Positions 51,688-59,642 are shown, counted from the first letter of the stretch. The stretch: DNA of 64,000 nt from Fimbriimonadaceae bacterium (GCA_019638675.1 JAHBTE010000001.1:1706605-1770604); one strand, 5' to 3'. Notes: generated by a model from the letters alone, not told the origin. Program-made: numbers and translations.

Positions 51688-52359
51688 TTGAAAATCAATC
51701 ATTTTTTTGGAGCCATTGCATTTGGTGGGCTCATGCTGGCCTCATGCTTTGCACGAGCCGAGTTTGCGGACATCGCGGCAGATTTCAGCATTACCAACGG
51801 AAACCCGAACGGTAATTGGACTTACGGATACCGAAATGCTCTAACTGATCCGACCAATTTGTACAGGGCAACCATCGCTGACCCGAGCGGAATCCATATC
51901 TGGTACCAGCCGGGTCTCAGTGGTGATGCTACTCCTTCCGTGTTCAAAAATACCAGCGGCGTAACCAACGTGAACGGTATTCCTGCTGGCAGTTTTGGAA
52001 TGCACTCCGGGCCGTCGGGACAGTATTCCGTCGCTCAATACACCGTTCAAGATGGAGGGATGTTACGCATTGCGGGTGAGTGGGGCACTGGCGATATTGG
52101 GCTGACCGATATATTTGTCCAACTCAATGGTGTTACGTTGTGGTCACGGCTGTCATCGCCAGTAGCTGAAGCATTCGATTTCAATGTTTCGACTAATTCT
52201 GGTGATTTAGTTCAGTTCGTTCTCGGTCCGGCGGGTGCCTATCAGTTCGATTCAACGCCGCTTGCGGCTACGATAGAAACTGTTCCTGAACCAGCGACAA
52301 TGAGCTTAGTTGGAGCTGGATTAGCAGCGCTAAGTTTGCGACGTCAGAAAGTAGCATAA
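51688..52359 (+). CDS. PEP-CTERM sorting domain protein
   Basis: 223 aa from TTG 51688 (AGGAGAAG upstream); the frame is open back to 51598, but the TTG begins a signal-like sequence (KINHFFGAIAFGGLMLASCF). A beta-sandwich-like body (GMLRIAGEWGTGDIGLTDIF, FVQLNGVTLWSRL) is followed by the C-terminal sorting signal: VPEPATMSLVGAGLAALSLR plus a basic end RRQKVA. Family knowledge: PEP-CTERM proteins are processed by exosortase and often go to the exopolymer. No exosortase gene is in the window. Confidence 0.92.
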   Translation: MKINHFFGAIAFGGLMLASCFARAEFADIAADFSITNGNPNGNWTYGYRNALTDPTNLYRATIADPSGIHIWYQPGLSGDATPSVFKNTSGVTNVNGIPAGSFGMHSGPSGQYSVAQYTVQDGGMLRIAGEWGTGDIGLTDIFVQLNGVTLWSRLSSPVAEAFDFNVSTNSGDLVQFVLGPAGAYQFDSTPLAATIETVPEPATMSLVGAGLAALSLRRQKVA

Positions 52360-52379
52360 GATTTTTTCGTTCGCAACTC

Positions 52380-52412
52380 GCCCGCCGCAATTGTCTGGTG
52401 GGCATTTTTTTT
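52380..52412 (+). terminator. Terminator after the PEP-CTERM gene
   Basis: GCCCGCC / GGTGGGC stem (one G-T pair), loop of 10 nt, then eight T. It lies between convergent genes and overlaps the last codon of the CtlX-like gene. Confidence 0.85.
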
Positions 52413-53307
52413 AAAACAACTCGGCGATCATACAGCGAATTCCGCCACCGCCGATCACTTCGATCAAAAAGACTTCCAAATGCACAAGTTCACCGTGAGC
52501 AGCAAGAGAATGCTTTTGGGAGTCAGTGAGGGCATCAAAGGCGGTTGTGCTGAGAATAATCTTTGCGGAGTCATCCTTCCCCTCAAGCTCAAGAACATTA
52601 GCGCAAAAAGAACTCATTTGCTTGTAATTGAGCTCGATAATCTCGCGATTAAGCGAAAGTTCATCGAGTAACCTTTTCCTCGCTTGCTCATCTGGAATCG
52701 ATTCACTGACAATTGCGGCAAATTTGGTACCAATAGAAAGCATAACGTTTGTGTGGTAGATGGCTTTGCCTTTTGAGTCAACGGCTTCAAAAGAGCGGAT
52801 TTCATATCCCGAATGCTGAGCCCAAGCTTCCAGCACCTCTGTCGATGTTCGGGGAGATTTTGCCGCGTAGGCAACCTTCTGGATATGATCAAGAACCTTG
52901 CTTCCAGTTCCTTCTAAAAACAATCCTCGATCTTCATAAGAAGTGAGGTCAACGCGTTCTGGATAATGAGCCGCCAGAAACTCCAACGGCTTCGGTTTTC
53001 TCTCAGTTCGGCGATTTTCCGCAAGCATTGGATACAGATAGTGCCGACCATCGGGTGTTGTGCTGAACCAGTTATTCGGGAACATCGCATCAGGGGTTTC
53101 TGGCCAAGGTACATCCTGAATCACCGTGACGTTGATTCCATGATCTCGTAATTGTTCTACTGCACCGTCGAACTCGCGTTGGATGGCCGGTAAAGCATGA
53201 CGCGGTGTCACAGAGGTTTGGAAAGCATTTGAGGCTAGTGTCTGTGGGTTGGGCATGGCAACCACGGGGCGGATCATGAGAATAGAGTGAGTGGTTTGCT
53301 GTGCCAT
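52411..53307 (-). CDS. ctlX: Citrulline utilisation hydrolase / dimethylargininase-like (CtlX type)
   Basis: 298 aa amidinotransferase-fold enzyme. Seen: ILMIRPVVAMPNPQT, PETPDAMFPNNWFSTTPDG (substrate Asp/Asn), YEDRGLFLEGTGSKVLDH (catalytic Glu region), AIYHTNVMLSIGTKFA (catalytic His), and the C-terminal EVIGGGGIRCMIAELF with the nucleophilic Cys. Hydrolyses guanidino or ureido substrates; CtlX-type family membership rests on the PNNWFST and GGGxxRCMxAE motifs, and the exact substrate is not proven. No arginine-catabolism genes are adjacent. Confidence 0.88.
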   Translation of the reverse strand: MAQQTTHSILMIRPVVAMPNPQTLASNAFQTSVTPRHALPAIQREFDGAVEQLRDHGINVTVIQDVPWPETPDAMFPNNWFSTTPDGRHYLYPMLAENRRTERKPKPLEFLAAHYPERVDLTSYEDRGLFLEGTGSKVLDHIQKVAYAAKSPRTSTEVLEAWAQHSGYEIRSFEAVDSKGKAIYHTNVMLSIGTKFAAIVSESIPDEQARKRLLDELSLNREIIELNYKQMSSFCANVLELEGKDDSAKIILSTTAFDALTDSQKHSLAAHGELVHLEVFLIEVIGGGGIRCMIAELF

Positions 53308-53371
53308 GCGAATTTCGTAAAGTTTAGTGTGTTAGGTGACAGGCAATGCCAATAGGCCGTAGAATTTCGAT

Positions 53372-54136
53372 ATGCTGACCTCACTTGTCGCGGGAATGGT
53401 TTTAGGAATGGGAAACACGCAAGCTAAAGGCATGGACATTGACTACAAAGATGGCGACTTTGCTTGTCAAGGCTATGTGGTTAAGCCGATGAACGACCGT
53501 GTGAATCCGCTTGTGCTAATCGTTCACCAGTGGGGTGGATTAACTGATTACGAAAAAATGAGAGCCGATATGTTGGCGAGCCTCGGCTACGCGGCTTTCG
53601 CCGTCGATATTTACGGCAAAGGCAATCGGCCGACTGGGGCAGAACGTGGTCAATTTGCGGGCAAGTACAAAGGTGATCGAGAACTTTATCGTTCACGATT
53701 GCTCGCAGGGCTAAAAGCGGCACGGGCGGTTCCGGGCGTGGATGGTAGCAAAGTAGCGGTTATCGGTTACTGCTTTGGCGGTACAGGTGCGCTCGAATTG
53801 GCGCGATCTGGGGCGGATATTTTGGGAGCCGTGAGCTTCCACGGTGGCTTAGATGGCGGCAAGGCCTCAGAAGCCAGCAATATCAAAGCCAAGATTTTGG
53901 TGTGCCACGGCGCCGATGATCCGTCAGTACCGCCCGCTCAGGTGGCAGGATTCATGGATGAAATGCGGGCCGGAAAAGTTGATTGGCATATGGTGAGTTA
54001 CGGCGGAGCAGTTCATGCCTTTACGCAAAAAGAAGCAGGGAACGATCCATCTCGTGGTGCGGCTTACAATGCGGACGCAGATCGTCGGAGCTGGGCTGAG
54101 TTGCAGAATTTCTTAAAAGAGATTTTTGCTGGCTAG
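53372..54136 (+). CDS. Dienelactone hydrolase family protein, exported
   Basis: 254 aa alpha/beta hydrolase. N-terminal hydrophobic stretch ending GNTQAKG looks like a short signal peptide. Catalytic triad: Cys in VIGYCFGGTGALE (nucleophile elbow), Asp in CHGADDPSVPP, His in YGGAVHAFT. Cys replaces Ser as in true dienelactone hydrolases; YVVKPMND and LIVHQWGGLTDY precede it. The substrate is unknown because DLH-like proteins are broad esterases. TAGAAT six nt before ATG gives a leaderless start. Confidence 0.9.
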   Translation: MLTSLVAGMVLGMGNTQAKGMDIDYKDGDFACQGYVVKPMNDRVNPLVLIVHQWGGLTDYEKMRADMLASLGYAAFAVDIYGKGNRPTGAERGQFAGKYKGDRELYRSRLLAGLKAARAVPGVDGSKVAVIGYCFGGTGALELARSGADILGAVSFHGGLDGGKASEASNIKAKILVCHGADDPSVPPAQVAGFMDEMRAGKVDWHMVSYGGAVHAFTQKEAGNDPSRGAAYNADADRRSWAELQNFLKEIFAG

Positions 54137-54157
54137 TTAAGGGCTGGCTATAAGTGC

Positions 54158-54188
54158 CCCTGCCATTGCCTAGCAATGGCAGGGATTT
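54158..54188 (+). terminator. Hairpin after the dienelactone hydrolase gene
   Basis: CCCTGCCATTG / CAATGGCAGGG, perfect 11-bp stem with a CCTAG loop, then ATTTAA. A REP-like G/C-run palindrome follows immediately. Confidence 0.8.
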
Positions 54189-54223
54189 AACCCCTCCCTA
54201 ACCCTCCCCAGGCTTGGGGAGGG
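54189..54223. repeat. C/G-run palindromic repeat (REP-like)
   Basis: AACCCCTCCCTAACCCTCCC run ending in CCCTCCCC-AGGCTT-GGGGAGGG. The same CCCTCCCCAGG(C/T)TTGGGGAGGG core occurs at 58308-58329, so it belongs to a dispersed repeat family. Confidence 0.8.
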
Positions 54224-54304
54224 AATCTCAAAACCATCTCAGTGCCCCTACCTTTGTTCAACAGATGTGGGGTTCAAATCAACAGTTTCGCTGTACACCA
54301 AAAC

Positions 54305-55204
54305 TTAATGCGTGTGCGAGTGAGTGTGCGAATGAGTGTGGGGATTGAACTCTGCTTCCTCACCACCTCCACCTGGAGGAGGAGGGCCGCCCGGACGACC
54401 ACCCGGGCCACCTGGAGGGCCACCAGGACGGCGGGCGAAGCTTGAATCAGGTGTGCCTCGGTAGTAGCGGGGAATCCACGGGTAGTTCTCGGTCACCACG
54501 TAGTAGTAGGTTCCTTTGGGGAATTCGGGCGTGAAGCCAAACCGGCCGTTGCATTCATCCAAATCGCCCGACTTACTGACATATTGCCAGTCTTGAACAA
54601 AACGGCCGTCGTAGGTTCCTCCCGGGCCAGGGTTGGATGGGCGGCTTCCCGTTTTGAGCTGATAGGAACCCTTCATTGATTTCATCGGGCTACTCAGGTT
54701 CATCGGATCAGTGGGGCAGTAAGGGCCGTACATCGGGAATCCATCTGCTGCCCATCCAATGAGAGTCATCTTGGTTTTATCCTTGATCATCGGAATCGGA
54801 ACCGAGTGGTAGTGGTACGCACCAGTGGGTTGAACGTGGGCGTTGGCTTTATCAATACCAAGTGTGCCTTGACCCTGGAAAATCGCCTCATAGTTCCAAC
54901 CGGCTTGGCGGTCGCGGTTCCAGTATTCGGCGGTCAGAGGATCAAACGGGACGCCTTGTACGCTAACGCCAAAATCTTGATGGCCTAGCGCAGTTGCCCG
55001 TTCGTTTTCTTTGGGAGCAACCGGAACCTTGAAAACGTAAGTCTGCGGGCGGATGGAGTTTGGGTTGCCCTGGTTAGGGAACCTCCCAGTTTCGTGGTCA
55101 GGAATACCATTTGACTTAATGTAGCGGTATTGTCCCATCACTTCGATTTTCACTTCGTTTTTGAACAGTTGTGACTGAGCAAGGAATGTGAGCGTCAGGA
55201 TCAT
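54305..55204 (-). CDS. YHYH-domain protein with Pro/Gly-rich and His-rich C-terminus
   Basis: 299 aa. Contains the YHYH signature (QPTGAYHYHSVPIP), then LIGWAADGFPMYGPYC, YDGRFVQDWQYVSKSGDLDE and TYYYVVTENYPWIPRYYRG, all parts of the YHYH family. After residue 258 comes a RRPGGPPGGPGGRPG block and the last 11 residues read HTHSHTHSHTH. The hydrophobic N-terminus (MILTLTFLAQSQ) may be a short export signal. YHYH proteins are secreted and of uncertain function; the His pairs suggest metal binding. TATTAT six nt before ATG: leaderless. Confidence 0.9.
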   Translation of the reverse strand: MILTLTFLAQSQLFKNEVKIEVMGQYRYIKSNGIPDHETGRFPNQGNPNSIRPQTYVFKVPVAPKENERATALGHQDFGVSVQGVPFDPLTAEYWNRDRQAGWNYEAIFQGQGTLGIDKANAHVQPTGAYHYHSVPIPMIKDKTKMTLIGWAADGFPMYGPYCPTDPMNLSSPMKSMKGSYQLKTGSRPSNPGPGGTYDGRFVQDWQYVSKSGDLDECNGRFGFTPEFPKGTYYYVVTENYPWIPRYYRGTPDSSFARRPGGPPGGPGGRPGGPPPPGGGGEEAEFNPHTHSHTHSHTH

Positions 55205-55351
55205 AGATTGATAATAGGGCGTGTTCGTGAGGATTTTGTGAGGGATTCATCTAATTTCTTGAACTCGGTTCCCAGGTAATTCTGACAGTTCGGTCTCGGT
55301 ATTCCCTTCGTCTAATGGTCGTCTAATGGTCGGTTTTGTACACTGGCTTTC

Positions 55352-56005
55352 ATGAGAGGATTCATTTCAATTGCTTTGATTTTTGGCGTGGTTGCCGCCA
55401 ATGCACAAGTAACCATTTTCAATGCAAACAACGTTGCCGCAAACGATGCGACTCGAGATTCTTGGCTAGCCGCCGCAGGAACTGCCGTACCGGAGTTCTT
55501 TGAGGACTTTGAATCGTATACGCTTGGTGCTTCTTTGCAAGGAGCTCCCTTAATTGGCGGAGCTACCATCACTGATACGCACGCGTCGCCATTTGCTACC
55601 GTACAATCTACTTCCGGGTTTTTTGGTGGTTCGGTTCCATTTGGTCAAGGGTTAGCCTGGAAAGAAAACCACACGTACGAATTCGTTTTTGCCAGCCCGG
55701 TCAGATACGTTGGGATGTACGACATCGACCAAGGCGGCAGCAATGTGCGAGTGCACCTTTCTAATTCAACCTTCTTTGATTTCCTTGACTTAGATTCCAC
55801 CGCAGTTGGCGGTAGCTCTGGTGAGTTTTTGGGCTTTGTTTCATCGGGCGCAGGAATTGTCAAGATCACTTTTGATGCCGATGGCGGCGACGGAGAAATG
55901 GGAATTGATAACCTGCAATATGGTGGAGAGCCAGTTCCCGAACCAGCCACTATGGCAATCCTTGGCCTCGGCGGCTTGGCAGTTCTCCGAAAACGCCGCA
56001 AGTGA
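55352..56005 (+). CDS. PEP-CTERM sorting domain protein
   Basis: 217 aa. Signal peptide MRGFISIALIFGVVAANAQ, a jelly-roll-like body (EFFEDFESYTLGASLQGAPL, YEFVFASPVRYVGMYDID, GIVKITFDADGGDGEMGIDN) and the sorting end VPEPATMAILGLGGLAVLRK plus RRK. The body resembles lectin-like PEP-CTERM proteins. TACACT seven nt before ATG gives a leaderless start. A tandem GTCTAATGGTC duplication lies just upstream (55310-55331). Confidence 0.93.
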   Translation: MRGFISIALIFGVVAANAQVTIFNANNVAANDATRDSWLAAAGTAVPEFFEDFESYTLGASLQGAPLIGGATITDTHASPFATVQSTSGFFGGSVPFGQGLAWKENHTYEFVFASPVRYVGMYDIDQGGSNVRVHLSNSTFFDFLDLDSTAVGGSSGEFLGFVSSGAGIVKITFDADGGDGEMGIDNLQYGGEPVPEPATMAILGLGGLAVLRKRRK

Positions 56006-56024
56006 TTCAATCAAAAGTTGGTAT

Positions 56025-56060
56025 TGACCAGGAGTGGTTCCTCACTCCTGGTCATTTTTT
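56025..56060 (+). terminator. Terminator between convergent PEP-CTERM and hypothetical genes
   Basis: TGACCAGGAGTG / CACTCCTGGTCA, perfect 12-bp stem, then TTTTTT. Its right arm overlaps the end of the minus-strand gene. Confidence 0.93.
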
Positions 56061-56575
56061 CGTCGCTTGCTTAGCTCAACGATCTTCAAAAAGTCGGGAA
56101 GGATTTCTGGTGCCCAATCTCTAACTGTTTTTTCTAGCCGATGTCCTTTAGGCATTCCCATATAGTGATTTTGTTTTTGTGCGGTTTCAAAATCGCCTCC
56201 GGCTAAAGCAAATACTTTGCATTGCTCAAGAAACAATGCGAGTCTCTCTGCACGTGTAAATTGGCCGTAGCCGTTTAAGACTGGTACAAGGGTAAACCCC
56301 AGAATATTAGGGAAGGGTGTCCCTAAGTCAAACTCAAAATTAACGGCATCCGGAAACCGCAAAAAAACTAAACGCAAGACTTTTGGTTCTTCCACCGCAT
56401 ATCTGAGAATTAGATCCGTCAGAATATTGGCTTTCAAAAGCCATTCAGATATGACTTTTTCATCTCGCGATTCCATCGCTCTCATCCAACTCAACTCGTA
56501 TGCGGTCGGCTGATTACTAATCACGTCCGTTCCCCAGACAATTCCTTTCAGGGCAACTAAAAAGAATGGAATCAT
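56042..56575 (-). CDS. Hypothetical protein, 177 aa
   Basis: A short hydrophobic N-terminus (MIPFFLVALKGIVWG) may act as a signal. The rest is helical and mixed in charge (ESRDEKVISEWLLKANILTD, VLRLVFLRFPDAVNFEFDLG), faintly recalling ankyrin-like helices, but I cannot confirm that. No recognised family. TACTGT six nt before ATG: leaderless. A 69-bp gap separates it from the small membrane protein gene upstream. Confidence 0.55.
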   Translation of the reverse strand: MIPFFLVALKGIVWGTDVISNQPTAYELSWMRAMESRDEKVISEWLLKANILTDLILRYAVEEPKVLRLVFLRFPDAVNFEFDLGTPFPNILGFTLVPVLNGYGQFTRAERLALFLEQCKVFALAGGDFETAQKQNHYMGMPKGHRLEKTVRDWAPEILPDFLKIVELSKRRKNDQE

Positions 56576-56644
56576 GCGAAAACAGTACCAGGAAAAGAAT
56601 GCTATTGGAGAAGTTAAAAAAAACTCACGTGAGTCCTTGGGTCG

Positions 56645-56944
56645 CTATTGGTAAATCAAAAATCCGACTAATCCTAAAGAGATATAGCATAAAGCCAGTC
56701 CACCGATCCAAGCATACTTGTAGGAAGTGGGCGAGGCTTCGCGCCCGTTTGGGTGCGACAGACAAATAAAAGCAGGTGCCAAAAACCACAGGGAGAACCA
56801 GCCTAAAACGGCGTTGTATTTACTTGCTGAATCAGACGCAATAAAGATCAGTCCTGCCGAAATTAGTGCTATCGAATATGCGCCGATGAGCAGAAAGATT
56901 TGGAATATCCGATGTTGTTTATCAGACATATTGGAGTTGCGCAT
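56645..56944 (-). CDS. Small membrane protein, three transmembrane helices
   Basis: 99 aa. Hydrophobic spans at about 13-33, 42-60 and 76-97 (IFLLIGAYSIALISAGLIFI; AVLGWFSLWFLAPAFICL; YAWIGGLALCYISLGLVGFL). Function unknown. TAATAT six nt before ATG makes a leaderless start. It is downstream of and co-directional with rfbD. Confidence 0.6.
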   Translation of the reverse strand: MRNSNMSDKQHRIFQIFLLIGAYSIALISAGLIFIASDSASKYNAVLGWFSLWFLAPAFICLSHPNGREASPTSYKYAWIGGLALCYISLGLVGFLIYQ

Positions 56945-56962
56945 TTATCAATATTACGAATC

Positions 56963-57865
56963 TTATTCGGAGAAGTTTATTTTTGAAACGAACTCCAACA
57001 GACTCTCGGGAAAGGCTCGGTGGGCGGAAACACCAGCCGCCTGAATCTTGGTGTTATCAAGAACGCTGTACGCAGGTCGGCGAGCGGGAGTGGGGTACTC
57101 CGCTGTGGTGCAGGGCGCGAGGTTGATCTCGTTGGGAAGTTGGTGCATTTCTCGGTAGGTTTTAATCGCAAGCTCCGCGAACTGATACCAAGTGCATGAA
57201 TCCGGCCCAGTTGCATGGTAGATGCCAGGCGCGATATTGAGTTCGATGGCTTGAGTGATGGTTTGGCTGAGATCAACGGTGCTAGTAGGGCAACCAATTT
57301 GGTCGTTAACGACTTTGAGGTTTGTGCCTTTCACGTAGTGCTCAATCATCGTTCTCGGAAAGCATTTTCCGTTGCTCCCGTATAGCCACGAAGTTCGGAA
57401 GATGATCGACTTATCGTTTTCCTTGAAAACGTTCTGTTCACCTTGAAGCTTGGATTTCCCGTAGGTGCCGAGCGGGTTAGTCGGGCTCGTTTCTGTATAC
57501 GGAGTGCCAGCGAAACCGTCGAAAACGAAGTCGGTTGAGATGTGGATGAGTTGTGCGCCGATCTCTTTCGCAACCCATGCGAGTGTGCCAGGAGCAACCG
57601 CATTGAGCCTCATCGCGGCCATTGATTCTTGTTCGGCTTGGTCAACCGCAGTGTAGGCGGCGCAGTTAATGATGTGGGTGGGGCTGGACCAATCGCGGCG
57701 ACGGATGGCTTCTAAATGGGCGGGCACAGTGATGTCCAGATCTTCGCGCCACGGACTGGTGACGTTCCAACCTCGGTTGAGCAGTGTGGTGAGGAGGTCG
57801 CTCCCTAACATCCCCTGTGAGCCGATCAGCAGGATCTTCGGGGCTAGAGGCGTAGTCTCGCTCAT
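56963..57865 (-). CDS. rfbD: dTDP-4-dehydrorhamnose reductase
   Basis: 300 aa extended SDR. Rossmann motif ILLIGSQGMLGSDLL at the N-terminus, DLDITVPAHLEAI, INCAAYTAVDQAEQE, STDFVFDGFAGTPYTE with the active-site Thr/Asp, and GKSKLQGEQNVFKE with Lys of YGKSK. Forms dTDP-L-rhamnose with NADPH, for cell-surface glycans. The rfbA, rfbB and rfbC partners are not here. Start overlaps the end of the upstream membrane gene by 4 nt (ATGA), so they are translationally coupled. Confidence 0.93.
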   Translation of the reverse strand: MSETTPLAPKILLIGSQGMLGSDLLTTLLNRGWNVTSPWREDLDITVPAHLEAIRRRDWSSPTHIINCAAYTAVDQAEQESMAAMRLNAVAPGTLAWVAKEIGAQLIHISTDFVFDGFAGTPYTETSPTNPLGTYGKSKLQGEQNVFKENDKSIIFRTSWLYGSNGKCFPRTMIEHYVKGTNLKVVNDQIGCPTSTVDLSQTITQAIELNIAPGIYHATGPDSCTWYQFAELAIKTYREMHQLPNEINLAPCTTAEYPTPARRPAYSVLDNTKIQAAGVSAHRAFPESLLEFVSKINFSE

Positions 57866-58233
57866 GGAGGCGTGAGTTTATCCTTCCAATCGTTAAGCGG
57901 GGGGCCGACTTTGCCAGTTAATCTCAGAACGCAGTAAATCATCAGTAAAACAGCAACCACTTGTCCGGGGCCGGGAGCTTGATTGGTAACTCTGTTCGCT
58001 CCCAGAGTAAAGAAATGTATGATCATAAATAGATATGCGCCCCATCGAATAGAGAGGATAAAAGGAATCGTCATGACAAGCGGAAAGAGAATAACGAAGG
58101 CTGTGATTGTGAGCCTCATCGCCAATTCGTTATTCATTTCCGGATCAGTGAGAGCTCGGTATGGCAATCTGAGTTGAAAGAGCAAATAACCGAATCCAAT
58201 CAACTTATCCCACAAGTAAGATTGCTTCAGCAT
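57862..58233 (-). CDS. Small membrane protein, 123 aa
   Basis: Three hydrophobic spans (LIGFGYLLFQLRL region, LTITAFVILFPLVMTIPFIL, WGAYLFMIIHFFTLG / VAVLLMIYCVLRL). Soluble ends are short and charged (GPPLNDWKDKLTPP). Unknown function. Its stop overlaps the rfbD start, suggesting one transcript. Confidence 0.6.
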   Translation of the reverse strand: MLKQSYLWDKLIGFGYLLFQLRLPYRALTDPEMNNELAMRLTITAFVILFPLVMTIPFILSIRWGAYLFMIIHFFTLGANRVTNQAPGPGQVVAVLLMIYCVLRLTGKVGPPLNDWKDKLTPP

Positions 58234-58298
58234 TACAAAATAGAATTACGCGAGGCTGGCTCTTAGGGATTCATTCTCCAAACCCCACCCGGTTCGAC

Positions 58299-58338
58299 AA
58301 CGTATTTCCCTCCCCAGGTTTGGGGAGGGAAATACGTT
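58299..58338. repeat. 17-bp perfect palindrome (REP-like) between IDH-like and membrane-protein genes
   Basis: AACGTATTTCCCTCCCC / GGGGAGGGAAATACGTT around AGGTTT. It ends 3 bp before the isocitrate dehydrogenase-like stop codon at 58341 and shares its CCCTCCCC/GGGGAGGG core with 54202-54223. Likely terminates the minus-strand dehydrogenase gene as well. Confidence 0.85.
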
Positions 58339-58340
58339 GC

Positions 58341-59351
58341 CTACTTTCCAGCCATCACGACTTCGCGGGCGTAGTCGCTGGTGGTGGCTTTGCCGCCAAG
58401 ATCAATAGTGAGGCACTTGCCATCGGCGCAGACCCGCAGAACCGAGTTGCGGATGCGGTCGGCGATTTCGTGGTAGCCCAGGTGGTGGAGCATCATCACC
58501 GCGCTCATCAAAAGAGCCGTCGGATTAGCGATGCCTTTTCCAGCGATGTCTGGAGCTGAACCGTGAACCGCTTCGAATACCGCACAGTTTTTACCGATGT
58601 TCGCACCAGGGGCCAGACCAAGTCCACCGACCAATCCGGCGCAGAGGTCGGAAATAATGTCGCCGTACAGGTTTTCGGTGACGAGCACATCAAACTTTTC
58701 TGGGCGCGTGACCAACTGCATGCAGCAGTTGTCCACGATAATGTCGTCGCTTTCGATATCCGGGTTATTTTTCGCCGCTTTGTAGAATTCTTCCAGGAAC
58801 AGCCCGTCGCTGAGCTTCATGATATTGGCTTTGTGGACGACAGTGACCTTTTTGCGTTTTTGTTTGCGGGCCATATCGAATGTGTATTCAAAAAGGCGGG
58901 CACTGCCAGCGCGAGTGATGACCTTGATGGACTGGGCAACATCTGGGTGCGCCATAAATTCGATGCCAGCGTAAAGGTCTTCAGTGTTTTCGCGGACGAT
59001 GATGATGTCCACATTTTTATCGGAAAACGGCCCTTTTAATCCGGGAAGCGTTTTGGCCGGACGCACGTTGGCAAACAAATCGAGAGCCTTGCGCAGAGCA
59101 ACATTCGCACTCACATGGCCGCCGCCGGAAGGTGTGGTGGTTGGGCTCTTGAGAGCAACTCCGATTTCTCGGATGCGCTCAATTGTTTCGGTTGGCATTG
59201 CTGGCAGTCCTTTTTCGACCGCACCAAGCCCAGCGTCGAGAGTTACATACTCGGCTTCAAATCCCACCTCAGCCAAAATACCAAGGGTTGCGTCCATGAT
59301 TTCTGGACCGATTCCGTCGCCGGGGAGAATTGCTATTGTTGGTTTGCCCAT
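58341..59351 (-). CDS. Isocitrate/isopropylmalate dehydrogenase family protein, probably NAD-dependent isocitrate dehydrogenase
   Basis: 336 aa from ATG 59351; a start at 59372 would add seven residues. Beta-decarboxylating dehydrogenase: TIAILPGDGIGPEIMDATL, VSANVALRKALDLFANVRP, IVRENTEDLYAGIEF, VTVVHKANIMKLSDGLFLEE, DCMQL-type NCCMQLVTRPEKFDVLVTEN, LYGDIISDLCAGLVGGLG, EAVHGSAPDIAGKGIANPTA. The Ser in HVSANVALRK and the lack of leucine-operon neighbours favour isocitrate over isopropylmalate, but homoisocitrate cannot be excluded. TATTTT eight nt before ATG is a possible leaderless -10. Divergent from the TPP riboswitch. Confidence 0.9.
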   Translation of the reverse strand: MGKPTIAILPGDGIGPEIMDATLGILAEVGFEAEYVTLDAGLGAVEKGLPAMPTETIERIREIGVALKSPTTTPSGGGHVSANVALRKALDLFANVRPAKTLPGLKGPFSDKNVDIIIVRENTEDLYAGIEFMAHPDVAQSIKVITRAGSARLFEYTFDMARKQKRKKVTVVHKANIMKLSDGLFLEEFYKAAKNNPDIESDDIIVDNCCMQLVTRPEKFDVLVTENLYGDIISDLCAGLVGGLGLAPGANIGKNCAVFEAVHGSAPDIAGKGIANPTALLMSAVMMLHHLGYHEIADRIRNSVLRVCADGKCLTIDLGGKATTSDYAREVVMAGK

Positions 59352-59473
59352 GCCTAGTAAAAATATTGGCATACACTGAGCTATCCATCAGGCTGAGGAC
59401 TAGGGAAATGTGGCTATTCGAAAGAATTTGAAAGAAAATTCGCGTAAAGTACAAGTAATCAAAATTTAATCCA

Positions 59474-59569
59474 CTCGCAGGGGGTGCCAATAATCGGCTG
59501 AGATGTAGCGATCAATCGCTCTGTCCCCTTGAACCTGAACAGATAATGCTGGCGTAGGGAATGCGGAGG
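59474..59569 (+). ncRNA. TPP (thiamine pyrophosphate) riboswitch aptamer
   Basis: All core parts of the THI element occur in order: P1 CTCGCA / TGCGGAG; GGGGGTGCC (P2); CGGCTGAGATG with the conserved CTGAGA; P3 TAGCGATCAATCGCT; then CCCCTTGAACCTGAAC and AGATAATGCTGGCGTAGGGA. The last two are the signature of the pyrophosphate-binding helix. A TTGAAA / TACAAG promoter-like pair (59428-59455) precedes it. The following terminator makes a transcription-off switch likely when TPP is bound. The only downstream gene is a pseudopilin, which is not a known thiamine gene. Confidence 0.97.
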
Positions 59570-59591
59570 ACGGCTCTTGGCTATTTAGCTA

Positions 59592-59627
59592 CGACCCGAT
59601 TCCGTTTATCGCGGAGTCGGGTTTTTT
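59592..59627 (+). terminator. Intrinsic terminator of the TPP riboswitch expression platform
   Basis: ACCCGA-TTCCG / CGGA-GTCGGGT stem with a TTTATCG loop and TTTTTT, 22 nt after the aptamer and 15 nt before the pseudopilin ATG. Confidence 0.93.
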
Positions 59628-59642
59628 GATTTGGACTTTAGA

